Below, one piece after another: positions 1 through 8,243 of a stretch of 32,250 nt of DNA. This DNA comes from an uncultured Pseudomonadota bacterium (lineage in GTDB: Bacteria > Myxococcota_A > UBA796 > CAJQPC01): NCBI GenBank assembly GCA_913060515.1, contig CAJXRZ010000073.1, forward strand, positions 1 through 32,250, read 5' to 3'. The position numbers and the translations under genes were made by a program. A model generated the notes under the pieces. That model worked only from the letters and a program-made list of their open reading frames with translations. It made no database searches and was not told the DNA's origin. Each line of letters opens with the position of its first letter. The first letter of the stretch is position 1.

Positions 1-48
1 TCTACACTATCCTCTTCGTCGGCAGCGTCAGATGTGTATAAGAGACAG
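1..48 (+). other. Illumina Nextera i5-side adapter (assembly contamination)
   Basis: Not genomic DNA. Bases 1-7 are the end of the P5 oligo, 8-15 (TATCCTCT) match the Nextera i5 index S503/N503, 16-29 are the read-1 primer segment, and 30-48 are the 19-bp Tn5 mosaic end (AGATGTGTATAAGAGACAG). Translating across this boundary gives the known adapter peptides SLIHI, MYKRQ and [10 protein letters not shown], so any protein call reaching into 1-48 has an artificial end. Confidence 0.99.
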
Positions 49-321
49 GTCCTGGCCCTCCTTGGTCTGCCACTTGCGGGTCTGAAGGCGGCCTTCGATG
101 TAGACCTGTCGGCCCTTGCGCAAGTACTGACCCGCGTTCTCCGCGGTGCGGCCGAAGACCACGACGCGATGCCACTCGGTGGAGTCGGTCCAGGTACCGT
201 CCTGACCCTTCTTCCGGGTGGTGGTTGCGATGTTCAGGTTGCAAACGGCCATGCCGCTGCCTGTGGTGCGCATCTCTGGGTCTTGACCCAAGTTGCCGAC
301 TAGAATCACCTTGTTGATCAC
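49..321 (-). CDS. ssb: Single-stranded DNA-binding protein SSB (3' end missing)
   Basis: Binds and protects single-stranded DNA during replication, repair and recombination, as a cytoplasmic homotetramer. The 91 genomic residues begin [18 protein letters not shown] and contain the OB-fold signature [20 protein letters not shown] followed by [15 protein letters not shown], as in bacterial SSB. The start is GTG (319-321), preceded on the minus strand by a purine-rich AAGGCGAGG. A TANNNT box (TATGGT, minus strand of 361-366) could be its -10. The remaining OB-fold residues and the acidic C-terminal tail are lost because the contig runs into the Nextera adapter at 48; the six residues LSLIHI that appear to follow are adapter translation. 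It lies 87 nt downstream of the mlaD-like gene on the same strand. Confidence 0.95.
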
Positions 322-408
322 GGATTCGCCTCGCCTTGTTTAGGAGGAATTGAGGTGGCGACCATAACGCAACGCCAGCACGGCCTCGGCCAGAAAGTGT
401 CCGGGCGA

Positions 409-1350
409 TCAAGGATCCGGCGTGGGGGCCTTTGCCTTGGGATCCTTCTGCTCTTTGCCCAAGACCCGGGCCCCCGGCAGCTGCTCCATGACCTGCTGCA
501 TGCGGGTCAGGCTGCGGTTGAGCTCCTTGAGCGTGCGGTTGATCTCTTCCATGGCCACGTCGATGGACTCGGCCCCTGCTTGGATGGCTGGCATGCCGCT
601 CTGGATGGCCTGAGCGCCGCCTTCCACCGCTTCGCTTCCGGTGCTCAGATCCGTCGAAGCGCTGGAGATCGATGTGCCCGCATCTTGGATGGCCTGGCTG
701 GCCGCGACCAAGCTCTGGGAGGCCTGCTTGACGTCTTCCAGAGTGGCTAGGGTCTGCTTGCTCAGCTCGGGATCCTGAATGGCTTGGCCCAGGATGCCCT
801 CGCCCTCGCGGATCTGCTCCAGGATGAAGGCCAGATCCTCGATGGCCTTGGGGATCTCGCCCTCACCCAAACCAAAGGACTCGCTCAGACCTCTGAGCTC
901 GGAGAGGGCCTCTGCCAGCTGAGCCAAGGTCTCTGCCGCGTCGATGACCACGAAGGGGTCCATGTTGTCGCCCGCCAGCAGGGTGCCGCCGTCCTGGAGC
1001 ACGGGACCCTCACCGGGGCCGATGTCCACTTGTTTTCCGCCAAAGGTCATGCGGGCCTGGGCCACCGAGTCGGTGTGCACAAAGTCCGCGTAGGCGGCAT
1101 CCACGGAGAGGGAGACGGCGACCTGCCGTTCGGGGGTGAGCTGCACCGCGGTGACCTCGCCGACGACCAGTCCTGCGATGGTGACGTCCAGGCCAGGGGT
1201 CAGGCCCACGCCGTCTGGGTAGACGACCACATAGGCCTTCTTGTTGGCCCAGAGACGGTCCCCGGCCGCTGCGAAGATCAGCAGCGCGGCCAGGCCCAGT
1301 CCACAGAGCAGGACAAACAGCCCCACCGTTCTCTCTGTTCTTTCGCTCAC
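409..1350 (-). CDS. MlaD/MCE-family outer-membrane lipid transport protein
   Basis: Predicted periplasmic lipid-binding subunit of an Mla-type ABC transporter that moves phospholipids between the inner and outer membranes. The 313-residue protein starts MSERTERTVGLFVLLCG, with one N-terminal membrane anchor (about residues 8-28). The MCE domain follows (about 37-115): VVYPDGVGLTPGLDVTIAGL, then VGEVTAV. After that comes a long helical tail rich in A, S, Q and E with degenerate repeats (QAIQDAG, QAIQSGM, AIQAGAE, INRTLKELNRSL), as in the coiled C-terminal regions of many MCE proteins, and a short charged end. The GTG start at 1350 overlaps the TGA of the upstream mlaE-like gene in a GTGA, implying translational coupling. 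A longer open frame upstream of 1350 is only the shadow of mlaE. No MlaF ATPase is present in the window. Confidence 0.88.
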   Translation of the reverse strand: MSERTERTVGLFVLLCGLGLAALLIFAAAGDRLWANKKAYVVVYPDGVGLTPGLDVTIAGLVVGEVTAVQLTPERQVAVSLSVDAAYADFVHTDSVAQARMTFGGKQVDIGPGEGPVLQDGGTLLAGDNMDPFVVIDAAETLAQLAEALSELRGLSESFGLGEGEIPKAIEDLAFILEQIREGEGILGQAIQDPELSKQTLATLEDVKQASQSLVAASQAIQDAGTSISSASTDLSTGSEAVEGGAQAIQSGMPAIQAGAESIDVAMEEINRTLKELNRSLTRMQQVMEQLPGARVLGKEQKDPKAKAPTPDP

Positions 1351-2042
1351 AGGAGCCCCATAAGCCAAGGCAGGTTGAGCAGCCCGTCCAGGACAATACA
1401 GGCCAGGACGGCGCGCAGGGCGCCTCTGGGTTGGCCCTTGAGCAAGGCCTGGTGGGCGCGAATGACGCCGACAACCAGCCCAAAGAGCGCCGCCTTGGTC
1501 AAGCCGTGGGCCAAGTCGATAAAGCCAAAGTCGCTGGCGAAGTCGTGGAACAAAGAGGCATAGCTCTGGCCGCCCAGAGTGCCGCCCGCCCCGTAGCCAC
1601 ACACGATGGCGGCCAAGGCGGCCAAGATGAAGTGGCCCAGGGCCGAGAGCACGCTGCCCAGAACGACGGGGGTTGCTTGCTCGGCGATGGGTCGGTTGTC
1701 GGGCTCGATCAGGAGGCGTCCGGCGACCACAGCGGCAGCGACCACCGGCGCCAGCACGCGCACCGCAGGCAGACCCAAGAGCCCCAGTCCAGGCTGCTGT
1801 AGGGCGAACTCCCCCAAGAAGGCCAGGGGTAGGCCGATCATCAACATGCCGGCGACCGAGCCCACCACGATGGCTGTGGAGCCGCCCTCCACGCCGACCC
1901 GTTGAAGGACTGCGCGCACCCGGTGCCTGGGATTTGGCCCTTCCCACGCCTGAACGCCCACCCCGATCACCAACTGGTGCAGGGAGCCCAGAGTGCTCCA
2001 GGTGGACAGGCCGGCCTGTCCAAAGCGGCGGAGGGGATCCAT
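1347..2042 (-). CDS. MlaE-family ABC transporter permease (divergent)
   Basis: Likely the inner-membrane permease partner of the adjacent MCE protein. The 231 residues form several hydrophobic spans (GGSTAIVVGSVAGMLMIGLPLAF; LGLLGLPAVRVLAPVVAAAVVAG; SVLSALGHFILAALAAIVCG; ALRAVLACIVLDGLLNLPWL). The organisation GxAIVVG...AGM...G..FALQQ...R.LAPVVAA.VVAGR matches PF02405. The usual GARIxAELG loop is replaced by AGRLLIEPDNRPIAEQ, so it is a divergent member. The ATG at 2040-2042 is preceded at 6 nt by TAAGCT and by GGAG, which could be a -10 box of a leaderless transcript or a weak Shine-Dalgarno sequence. It is divergent from the J-domain gene, with only 48 nt between start codons. Confidence 0.85.
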   Translation of the reverse strand: MDPLRRFGQAGLSTWSTLGSLHQLVIGVGVQAWEGPNPRHRVRAVLQRVGVEGGSTAIVVGSVAGMLMIGLPLAFLGEFALQQPGLGLLGLPAVRVLAPVVAAAVVAGRLLIEPDNRPIAEQATPVVLGSVLSALGHFILAALAAIVCGYGAGGTLGGQSYASLFHDFASDFGFIDLAHGLTKAALFGLVVGVIRAHQALLKGQPRGALRAVLACIVLDGLLNLPWLMGLL

Positions 2043-2048
2043 GACTCC

Positions 2049-2054
2049 AGCTTA
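2049..2054 (-). promoter_or_regulatory. Putative -10 box (TAAGCT) of the mlaE-mlaD operon
   Basis: On the minus strand TAAGCT matches the TANNNT -10 pattern and ends exactly 6 nt before the mlaE-like ATG, placing the expected transcription start at or next to the A of ATG. No clear -35 is seen. This is inference from position and from similar boxes before other starts in this window. Confidence 0.35.
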
Positions 2055-2078
2055 GCGCCTTCTATGGCGGCGCTGGAT

Positions 2079-2084
2079 TATGCT
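2079..2084 (+). promoter_or_regulatory. Putative -10 box (TATGCT) of the J-domain gene
   Basis: TATGCT followed by TGGGGC and then ATG at 2091. The 6-nt spacing puts the expected transcription start at the start codon, suggesting a leaderless message. It supports 2091 over the alternative in-frame ATG at 2064, which would lie upstream of the proposed transcript start and has no ribosome-binding site. Confidence 0.35.
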
Positions 2085-2090
2085 TGGGGC

Positions 2091-3692
2091 ATGCAGTCTG
2101 GAAGCGTCAACGACCCGCCCTTGGCCGAGCTCTTGGGCAGCCTCATCGCCCAAGGCGCCAGTGGCCGCCTGGATGTCATTCAAGACAAGCGCAAACGCGC
2201 CTTTTGGTTTGAGGGGGGCCAGCTCTCCTACTCCAAGAGCAACCTGCGCAGTGAGACGGTGGAGCGCATCGCTGAGCGCATGCCGGGGCTGGATGCTGAC
2301 AAGCTTGGCCACGCCCAGCTCGTCTTGCGCATCGGCAACGCGATGGCCCTCAAAGATGGCAGCTGGACCTTTACGCCCAACATGGTGCCGCCCAAGCGCG
2401 CGCCTCAGGCGCTGCTCCCGATCCTTGCGCGCATGGTCATGGAGAAATTGCCCGAGAACACCATCTCCCAGCGGCTCGCTGGCCTGGGTGGGCGCTTCCC
2501 TCGCCGCAGCATGGACTCCTCGGATCCCATGGTTCTCGGTCTGGACGCCATGGCCAACGAGCTGCTGCTCTCCATGGATGGGGCACGTCCTCTGGAGGAT
2601 GTGCTGGAGTTCTCTCCCCTTGAGATCGCTGCCGCAAACCGGGTGGTCTATCTGGGGCTGATCACCGGGATTGTCGAGTTTGGCGAAGACGAGGCCACCA
2701 TGGCCCGCATCAAGACCACGATCGACCACGACAGCTTGTCCACCCAAGTACACCGTGAGGCGAGCGTGCCCAGCTCGCCCAGCAGCTTGGCGGATCTCTT
2801 CGATGCGCCCATACAGACCTCGCCGGCGGGAAAAGCGGCGCTCGGTGGGCCCAGTCAGCCGTCCCGGGCCCCGGAGCCGGAGCCGCTGCCAGAAGTCAGC
2901 ACCCAGCCAGCCTCCCCCAAAGAGGATCCCGAGCTGATGAATCTACGGGCGGAGCTCCAGCGCGTTGAGCTGGCGGAGAACCACTTTGAGATCCTGGAAG
3001 TGCACTGGGATGTGGGAGAGCCGGCCCTGCGAAAGGCCTACTTCGCCCTGGCGCAGCGTCTGCATCCGGACCGCTGGACAGGCTCGGCCCCACAAGTCAG
3101 TGAGCTCGCGGCGGACATCTTCGCCAAGGTGAACGAGGCCTGGGAGGATCTGGGCGATGACGAGAAGCGCAAGGTCTACACCGACCGGGTCATCCACGGC
3201 ATCAAGTCCGAGGACGAGCTGGCGATGGAGAAGGTGCGCGCCATCCTGGCCGCAGAGGATGAGTTCAAGGCTGGGCAGATGATGTTCCGCCGGGGAAACC
3301 TGGTCAAAGCCCATGAGCTCTTCCTGGCTGCGCACCTGGCTGTCCCCGAAGAGGCGGAGTTTCAGGCCTACTACGGCTACACGCTCTTCAAGCTGAACTA
3401 CGGCAAGGACTCGGACCAAGCTCAGCTGGGCGTTGACCTGATCAAAAAGGCCATCGACAACCACGTCAAGCTGGACGGTGGCTGGGTGCTGATGGGGCTG
3501 GTTTACCGCAGCGCGGGCAACCACAAGCGCAGCATCGGGTCGTTCCGAAAGGCCCTGGAGATGAACGCCTCCAACGTGGACGCCGAGCGGGAGCTGCGAC
3601 GCAGCATGCAAGAGATGCAGCGGGACAAGGCCAAGGCGGCCAAGGCAGAGGAGAAGAAAGCGGGGTTCTTCGGGCGCTTCTTCAAGAAGTAG
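2091..3692 (+). CDS. DUF4388-like + J-domain + TPR protein
   Basis: A 533-residue cytoplasmic protein of a type common in Myxococcota and relatives; its biological role is not established. The N-terminal part (about 1-120) resembles the PatA-type DUF4388 domain: LAELLGSLIAQGASGRLDVIQDKRKR, then FWFEGGQLSYSKS. A proline/serine-rich linker (about 225-290) leads to a J domain (about 300-350), NHFEILEV...LRKAYFALAQRLHPDRW, with the HPD triad at 325-327 that stimulates Hsp70 ATPase. The C-terminus carries TPR-like helices (GQMMFRRGNLVKAHELFLAA; GWVLMGLVYRSAGNHKRSIGSFRKAL) and ends in a basic/aromatic tail, GFFGRFFKK. By family it probably links an Hsp70 partner to a signalling complex; that is inference. 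ATG 2064 is an alternative start, adding 9 residues. Confidence 0.88.
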   Translation: MQSGSVNDPPLAELLGSLIAQGASGRLDVIQDKRKRAFWFEGGQLSYSKSNLRSETVERIAERMPGLDADKLGHAQLVLRIGNAMALKDGSWTFTPNMVPPKRAPQALLPILARMVMEKLPENTISQRLAGLGGRFPRRSMDSSDPMVLGLDAMANELLLSMDGARPLEDVLEFSPLEIAAANRVVYLGLITGIVEFGEDEATMARIKTTIDHDSLSTQVHREASVPSSPSSLADLFDAPIQTSPAGKAALGGPSQPSRAPEPEPLPEVSTQPASPKEDPELMNLRAELQRVELAENHFEILEVHWDVGEPALRKAYFALAQRLHPDRWTGSAPQVSELAADIFAKVNEAWEDLGDDEKRKVYTDRVIHGIKSEDELAMEKVRAILAAEDEFKAGQMMFRRGNLVKAHELFLAAHLAVPEEAEFQAYYGYTLFKLNYGKDSDQAQLGVDLIKKAIDNHVKLDGGWVLMGLVYRSAGNHKRSIGSFRKALEMNASNVDAERELRRSMQEMQRDKAKAAKAEEKKAGFFGRFFKK

Positions 3693-3698
3693 TGCGAC

Positions 3699-4604
3699 TC
3701 AGAGCGCGCCGATTGCGCTCCGGACCATCCGGTGGTCCAAGGCATCCAGTCGACGACTTGGCGCCCACCCGGTCAAGAAGCGGCAGTAGTCGGCCCAGGC
3801 CAGGGGGTAGAGCGTCCGCCACTCCGACTCTAGGGCGTCCAGCCGCGCGGAGGGCCAGGACGACAGGGCGCCGCGCAGGGTTGAGAAGTATCGGTTCAGG
3901 TGCGCTGGATCCCCCGGTCGATCCCCGCGTCGAATCAGGTAGGCCAAGTCCTTCATGCCGCAGCCGCCGCCCACGTACTGAAAGTCCACGGCCGCCGCGC
4001 CCTGTGGGCCCAGGCAGAAGTTGGCCGGCTTAGCGTCTCCGTGGACCAAGGTCTGAAAGGTGGCGGCGTTCAAGCGCGCGTCGATGGCCTGGGCTGCGGC
4101 CTTGAGCGGGCCATCGGCTGAGGCGGCCAGCTCGTCTGGGCGGGTCTGCAGGTGCCAGTAGCAGCCCATCGGCCAGAGGCCCTGAGGGGCCTGTCCCATG
4201 AAGGTGGCGTGGAAGTGGGCCAGCCAGTCTATCTGGGCTGGGGTGGCCAGGGCAGGCCGTCCCGAGAAGCCTGCTGCGTCGAGGTCCTCCAGGACCAGGC
4301 GCCAAGCCCCCGGTGTCGGATCCAAAGCCAGCACGGCTGCCAGGCGCACCTCAGGCCCACAGAGCGGCGACCACTGGGCGTACCAGTGGGTCTCTACGGC
4401 GTAGGAGCGCAGCTTGCGTTGGTGAGAGCGGCCATCGCCGGCAGGAGGCGTGACCGACTTGAGGATGACGCTCCGGCCACCGCGCAGACCGCAGCGCCAG
4501 ATCGCGCCGTAGCCGCTCCAGAGGGACTGGAGCAGCGCAGCGCTCTCCACCGCGTCACCCAGGGCACGCGCCAGCCAGTCTTGGGTGGCCGAGTCCAGGC
4601 GCAC
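3699..4604 (-). CDS. Aminoglycoside phosphotransferase/EcKinase-like small-molecule kinase
   Basis: A 301-residue protein-kinase-fold phosphotransferase. The N-lobe lysine is probably in SVILKSV. The catalytic loop is LVHGDAKPANFCL, with the HGD motif and conserved Asn, and the metal-binding motif is AVDFQYVGGGCGMKDLAYLI. This GxGxxDLAY arrangement is typical of EcKinase/CHK-like and choline-kinase-like enzymes, which phosphorylate small hydroxyl substrates; the substrate cannot be read from sequence. The GTG start at 4604 is only 3 nt after the adenosine deaminase stop, so the two are almost certainly co-transcribed and coupled. A role in nucleoside or ribose salvage is a context inference. 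Its 3' end is 6 nt from the convergent J-domain gene. Confidence 0.85.
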   Translation of the reverse strand: MRLDSATQDWLARALGDAVESAALLQSLWSGYGAIWRCGLRGGRSVILKSVTPPAGDGRSHQRKLRSYAVETHWYAQWSPLCGPEVRLAAVLALDPTPGAWRLVLEDLDAAGFSGRPALATPAQIDWLAHFHATFMGQAPQGLWPMGCYWHLQTRPDELAASADGPLKAAAQAIDARLNAATFQTLVHGDAKPANFCLGPQGAAAVDFQYVGGGCGMKDLAYLIRRGDRPGDPAHLNRYFSTLRGALSSWPSARLDALESEWRTLYPLAWADYCRFLTGWAPSRRLDALDHRMVRSAIGAL

Positions 4605-4607
4605 CCT

Positions 4608-5822
4608 TCAGCTCTGGGCGGCCGTGTGCTCTGCGATGACCGCCTCGTAGCGCGCCATGCACTGGCGCACGTACGCCCGCTTGTCTCGGTAGTTTCCTGG
4701 GAAGAAGCTGCGCTTAAAGCCGTATACGATGGTGTTCTTGAGCTGCTTGGGGGTCATGTCGAAGGCCTGCACCGCGATCCCGTATTCCCGGGTCACGGTG
4801 GTGTGGCTGACCAAGCGGTTGTCGGTGCACAAGGTGGCCGAGAGCTTGTGATCCAGCATCTTGCGGAAGGCGTGGTTGCGTACATCGCCGATGCTGGGGT
4901 TGGTCTGCATGTTGGAGGTGATGCACACCTCGATGGTCGTGCGCCGGTCGGCCAAGTACTGCGCCAGATCCTCGCAGTAGGCCTGGGGATCCTTCACGCC
5001 GGGATCCGCCAGCAGGTCGGCGGAGAAGAGGTGGTAGCCGTGGCCGATGCGGTCCGCGTGGCACTCGGCGATCGCCTGGTAGATGGACTCTGGTCCATAG
5101 GCCTCGCCCGCGTGAATGGTCCTGGCCAGGAAGTGGCGGTGGGCGTGTAGGAAAGCGGCCTTGTAGTGAACCGCGGGATGCCCGGCCTCGTGACCCGCCA
5201 AGTCAAAGGCCACGATCGGGAGACCGGCGTTGCGCAAGCGGACCGCACCTCGGGCGAGCTGTTCGGCGGCCTCGGCGTAGAGCTTGTTGGGCTTGGACTC
5301 TCCCAAGGCCGTGTAGAACTCGGCGAACCATGCGCTAAACCCAGGTTCGAACATGCGCATCGCGCAGAGGATCAAGCCGTAGTGGAAGGGCGGCAGGGTG
5401 CCATCGATCACCGCTGGCTTCTGGGCATGCTCTCTCTTGGCGCGCTCCAGACCGTCGGCGACGGCCCGTACCACCTGCTCCATGTTCATCTTTGGCCCCA
5501 TGTGGAGCTGAGGGGCGAAGCGCACCTCGATGTAGCAGACGTTCTCGGCCAGATTGTCCAGCGCCAGCTCGTAGGCGCTGCGCTCCAATGACTCAGCGTC
5601 CTGGAGCACCGCCCCGGTCAGGGCGAAGCCGGCCAGGTACTCGCCCAAAGATTCGTAGGAGGGCTTGAAGACCAACTCCCGGAGACCGTCAGGAGAATTT
5701 GACGGCAGGCTGACGCCTCTTTCCTGTGCCATCTCGATCAGAGATTCGATTCGAAGTGAGCCGTCCAAGTGCACATGTAGGTCGGTCTTGGGCAGGGCGT
5801 GGAGCAAGTCGTGGGTCAGCAT
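4608..5822 (-). CDS. add: Adenosine deaminase-family purine deaminase
   Basis: Zinc hydrolase predicted to convert adenosine (or a related aminopurine nucleoside) to inosine plus ammonia. Family motifs are intact: HVHLDGS at 16-22 (H16/H18, metal), HAGE at 237-240 (zinc His and catalytic Glu), RIGHG at 258-262, TSNMQT at 302-307, and TDN at 333-335 with the catalytic/metal Asp. TSNxQT is the adenosine-deaminase form of the loop, and TDNRLVS is the variant seen in some bacterial ADAs instead of TDDP. At 404 residues it is longer than the usual 330-350, with extra sequence in the first half (about 100-190). The ATG at 5822 is preceded by GGGAGG. It is first in a two-gene unit with the phosphotransferase. 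Confidence 0.93.
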   Translation of the reverse strand: MLTHDLLHALPKTDLHVHLDGSLRIESLIEMAQERGVSLPSNSPDGLRELVFKPSYESLGEYLAGFALTGAVLQDAESLERSAYELALDNLAENVCYIEVRFAPQLHMGPKMNMEQVVRAVADGLERAKREHAQKPAVIDGTLPPFHYGLILCAMRMFEPGFSAWFAEFYTALGESKPNKLYAEAAEQLARGAVRLRNAGLPIVAFDLAGHEAGHPAVHYKAAFLHAHRHFLARTIHAGEAYGPESIYQAIAECHADRIGHGYHLFSADLLADPGVKDPQAYCEDLAQYLADRRTTIEVCITSNMQTNPSIGDVRNHAFRKMLDHKLSATLCTDNRLVSHTTVTREYGIAVQAFDMTPKQLKNTIVYGFKRSFFPGNYRDKRAYVRQCMARYEAVIAEHTAAQS

Positions 5823-5948
5823 GAGCCTCCCTAACCCGAGGTCAGCTCGCCTCGCCTGCGTGGCCCTGTTGCATTGCAGCGCTTGCAGCCTTGGAGGCTA
5901 CACGGTAGGACCCGCACATCGCCCCCCGAAGCGCCGTCCGAGGTTGCC

Positions 5949-6341
5949 ATGAAGTTGCCATTTGAGCTCCGCGAGTCCCTTGTGATCGCAGTCGACGATT
6001 ACCTAGAGACCGTCAACGACGATCCAGATGCCTCCACCCTGGCCGACGCCTTGGTGCGCTGCCTTGAGCAGGCTGCCGAGGACGCCGACTACGACACCGA
6101 CGATATCCTCGGTGAGATCGAGGAAGAGGCCGAGCTTGAGGAGCCCCTCCAGGACACCCTGGAGTACGAGTTCACCAAGAACGACGAGATCGAGCTCACC
6201 GGCGAAGACGTCGTGGCTGTGGTCGAGCGCCTGATCGGAATCTTGTGGCACCGCGACGGAATGGACGAGGACTCCCTCGATTCCTACGGCGATGACGACG
6301 TGGACGACGACGACGACGAAGACGACGGGACCGGCTTCTGA
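5949..6341 (+). CDS. Small acidic protein of unknown function
   Basis: A 130-residue protein, not recognised. It begins MKLPFELRESLVIAVDDYLE, is predicted helical, and is strongly acidic throughout. It ends in a run of aspartates (DDDVDDDDDEDDGTGF). There is no signal peptide or membrane segment, so it is probably cytoplasmic. ATG 5949 was chosen because it follows GAGG at good distance (CCGAGGTTGCCATG) and because residues upstream in the open frame look non-coding. It is divergent from add with a 126-nt gap and stands alone. Acidic tails of this kind occur in nucleic-acid mimics and chaperone-like proteins, but nothing specific supports either. Confidence 0.75.
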   Translation: MKLPFELRESLVIAVDDYLETVNDDPDASTLADALVRCLEQAAEDADYDTDDILGEIEEEAELEEPLQDTLEYEFTKNDEIELTGEDVVAVVERLIGILWHRDGMDEDSLDSYGDDDVDDDDDEDDGTGF

Positions 6342-6440
6342 AGCTGTGGTTTTGAGGCAGCCGCTCTAAGGCAGCCATTCTGGGCCCTTCCTAGGGAGGT
6401 GCCTGGGGGAATGGAACCGACGCACGCCCTTCGGGGTCGT

Positions 6441-6446
6441 TAGCTT
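6441..6446 (+). promoter_or_regulatory. Putative -10 box (TAGCTT) upstream of the TldD-like operon
   Basis: TAGCTT in GGTCGTTAGCTTCCAGG fits the TANNNT pattern and would give a leader of about 30 nt carrying the GGAGG of the TldD-like gene. The 6342-6482 interval otherwise shows only a short direct repeat (AGGCAGCC twice, near 6355 and 6370) and no convincing terminator for the gene before it. Confidence 0.3.
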
Positions 6447-6482
6447 CCAGGAGAGCCACTGCGGCTCGCCCGGAGGGTGTTG

Positions 6483-8243
6483 ATGCTTCCCCAGTTGTTG
6501 TTCTTGCTCCTGCCCAGCCTTGCTGCCCAGCAGGCACCCCAAGCTCCAGGCCCCAACGCGCGGCCTGTAGGGGCTGCTGAGCCCGCTCCGATGCTCCAGG
6601 TCGCCCGTGACGCCGTGGATCACACCATGGCGGATCTGGAAGACCAGGACGAGCCGCCCTACCACTTGGCCATCGGGGTCACCCAGAGCCACTCTCTGAG
6701 CTTGAGCGCCAGCAACGGCGCCATCATGTCCCGCAACGAGGACTGGAATCGCTACGCCGACCTGGACCTGCGCGTGGGTGAGTTCGCACTGGACAACACC
6801 CACAAGCTGCTGGACGCCGGCTGGTTCTCCGAGGAGGGACGCAGCGTGGTGCGGCTGCCTGTAGGGGATGGCGCCGACGACATGGACGCCGCCGAGCTGA
6901 CCCTTTGGCGAGAGCTGGACGACTCCTACCAGCAGGCCGTTCGCCGCATGACCAAGGTGCGGGCCAACCAGGCAGTCAAGGTCGAACGCGACGATCCCTC
7001 GGACGACTTCTCACCGGCCCCCAAGGTCGTGGACATCCGTCCTGTTCAGGATGTCGCATTGAGCGAGGCCTGGGAGGACTCCCTGCGTGAGGTCTCCTCT
7101 GTCTTTCTCGAGTACCCCGACGTGCTGAAGTCCGGGGTCGAGGTCACCGCAGAGGCGGAGACCTTCCTGTTGGCCAACTCAGAGGGCACCCAGATCCAGC
7201 ACACCCGGGTGCGCTATCGGGCCAGCGTCTACGCGGTCTCCGTCGCCGATGACGGCGCGCAGTTGGCCGTCTACGACTACCTGGACGCATCCACCGAAGA
7301 AGGGCTGCCCGATGCTGAGACGCTGACGGAGCTGGCCCACGTCGCTGCTCAGCGGGTCACGGACTTGAAGAAGGCGCCTCTGCTGGAGCCCTACACCGGT
7401 CCGGCCATTCTGCGAGGACGGGCCGCCGGCGTGTTCTTCCACGAGATCTTCGGCCACCGCATCGAAGGCCACCGTCAGAAGGACGAGGATGAAGGACAGA
7501 CCTTCACTGACATGGTCGGAGAGCAGGTCCTTCCTGACTTTATCTCCGTGGTGGATGACCCGACGATCCGCAGCATGGCCGGCTTGGATCTCAACGGCAC
7601 CTACCCCTACGACGACGAGGGTGTCGTCGCCCAGAAGGTCTCCCTGGTGGACCACGGGGAGCTCCAAGGCTTCCTGATGTCCCGTGCCCCCATCGAGGGC
7701 ATCGACTCCAGCAATGGCCACGGCCGACGCCAGCCTGGCAACGCCATCGTCGCCCGCCAGGGCAACCTGATCGTGCAGGCCCACGAGTCCGTTCCTTACG
7801 AGGAGCTGCGTGAGATGCTGATCAAGCAGGTGGTCGCGCAGGACAAGCCCTTCGGCCTGATCGTGGACGACATCACCGGCGGATTTACCCTGACGGGGCG
7901 GGTCACCCCGAATTCCTTCAACGTGCGCCCGGTGAGCGTCTGGCGCGTGTACGCCGATGGGCGCCCGGACGAGCTGGTGCGCGGCGGTGACTTCATCGGA
8001 ACGCCACTGACCACCTTCTCGCGCATCCTGGCCGCCGGAGACGACCCCGAGGTCTTCAACGGCGTCTGCGGCGCTGAGTCTGGCTGGGTGCCGGTCAGCG
8101 CGGTCTCCCCCTCGCTGCTCTTGGAAGAGATCGAGGTTCAGCGCAAGGAGAAGGAGAACGACAGGCCGCCCTTGCTGCCTGCGCCTCCCGCCCCTGAGGG
8201 AAAGAGCAAGTCCGTGGCCGACGCCACCCAGGAGCCCGCATGA
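6483..8243 (+). CDS. Secreted TldD/PmbA-family metalloprotease, catalytic subunit
   Basis: A 586-residue member of the TldD/PmbA (modulator of DNA gyrase) family with an N-terminal signal peptide, MLPQLLFLLLPSLAAQ, whereas E. coli TldD is cytoplasmic. The metal site is present: HExxxH as HEIFGH at 320-325, and a C-terminal GVCGAESG with Cys529 matching the cysteine ligand region of TldD. Other family blocks are SSNGHGRRQPGNA, FGLIVDDITGGFT, and VPVSAVSPSLLLEEIEV at the end of the core. A Pro/Ala-rich tail of about 35 residues follows. ATG 6483 is preceded by CGGAGGGTGTTG. Its stop overlaps the next gene's ATG (ATGA), which encodes a paralogue without the metal motif. By analogy with TldD-TldE, the two probably form a peptidase complex, here in the periplasm or outside the cell; the substrate is unknown. 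Confidence 0.9.
   Translation: MLPQLLFLLLPSLAAQQAPQAPGPNARPVGAAEPAPMLQVARDAVDHTMADLEDQDEPPYHLAIGVTQSHSLSLSASNGAIMSRNEDWNRYADLDLRVGEFALDNTHKLLDAGWFSEEGRSVVRLPVGDGADDMDAAELTLWRELDDSYQQAVRRMTKVRANQAVKVERDDPSDDFSPAPKVVDIRPVQDVALSEAWEDSLREVSSVFLEYPDVLKSGVEVTAEAETFLLANSEGTQIQHTRVRYRASVYAVSVADDGAQLAVYDYLDASTEEGLPDAETLTELAHVAAQRVTDLKKAPLLEPYTGPAILRGRAAGVFFHEIFGHRIEGHRQKDEDEGQTFTDMVGEQVLPDFISVVDDPTIRSMAGLDLNGTYPYDDEGVVAQKVSLVDHGELQGFLMSRAPIEGIDSSNGHGRRQPGNAIVARQGNLIVQAHESVPYEELREMLIKQVVAQDKPFGLIVDDITGGFTLTGRVTPNSFNVRPVSVWRVYADGRPDELVRGGDFIGTPLTTFSRILAAGDDPEVFNGVCGAESGWVPVSAVSPSLLLEEIEVQRKEKENDRPPLLPAPPAPEGKSKSVADATQEPA

Noticed and set aside
2-412. Open frame on the minus strand ending in [14 protein letters not shown]
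   Set aside because: The C-terminus is adapter translation and the rest is antisense or out of frame to ssb; not a gene.
784-1563. 259-codon plus-strand frame
   Set aside because: Antisense to the mlaD-like and mlaE-like genes, which have clear family motifs; a shadow of high-G+C coding DNA.
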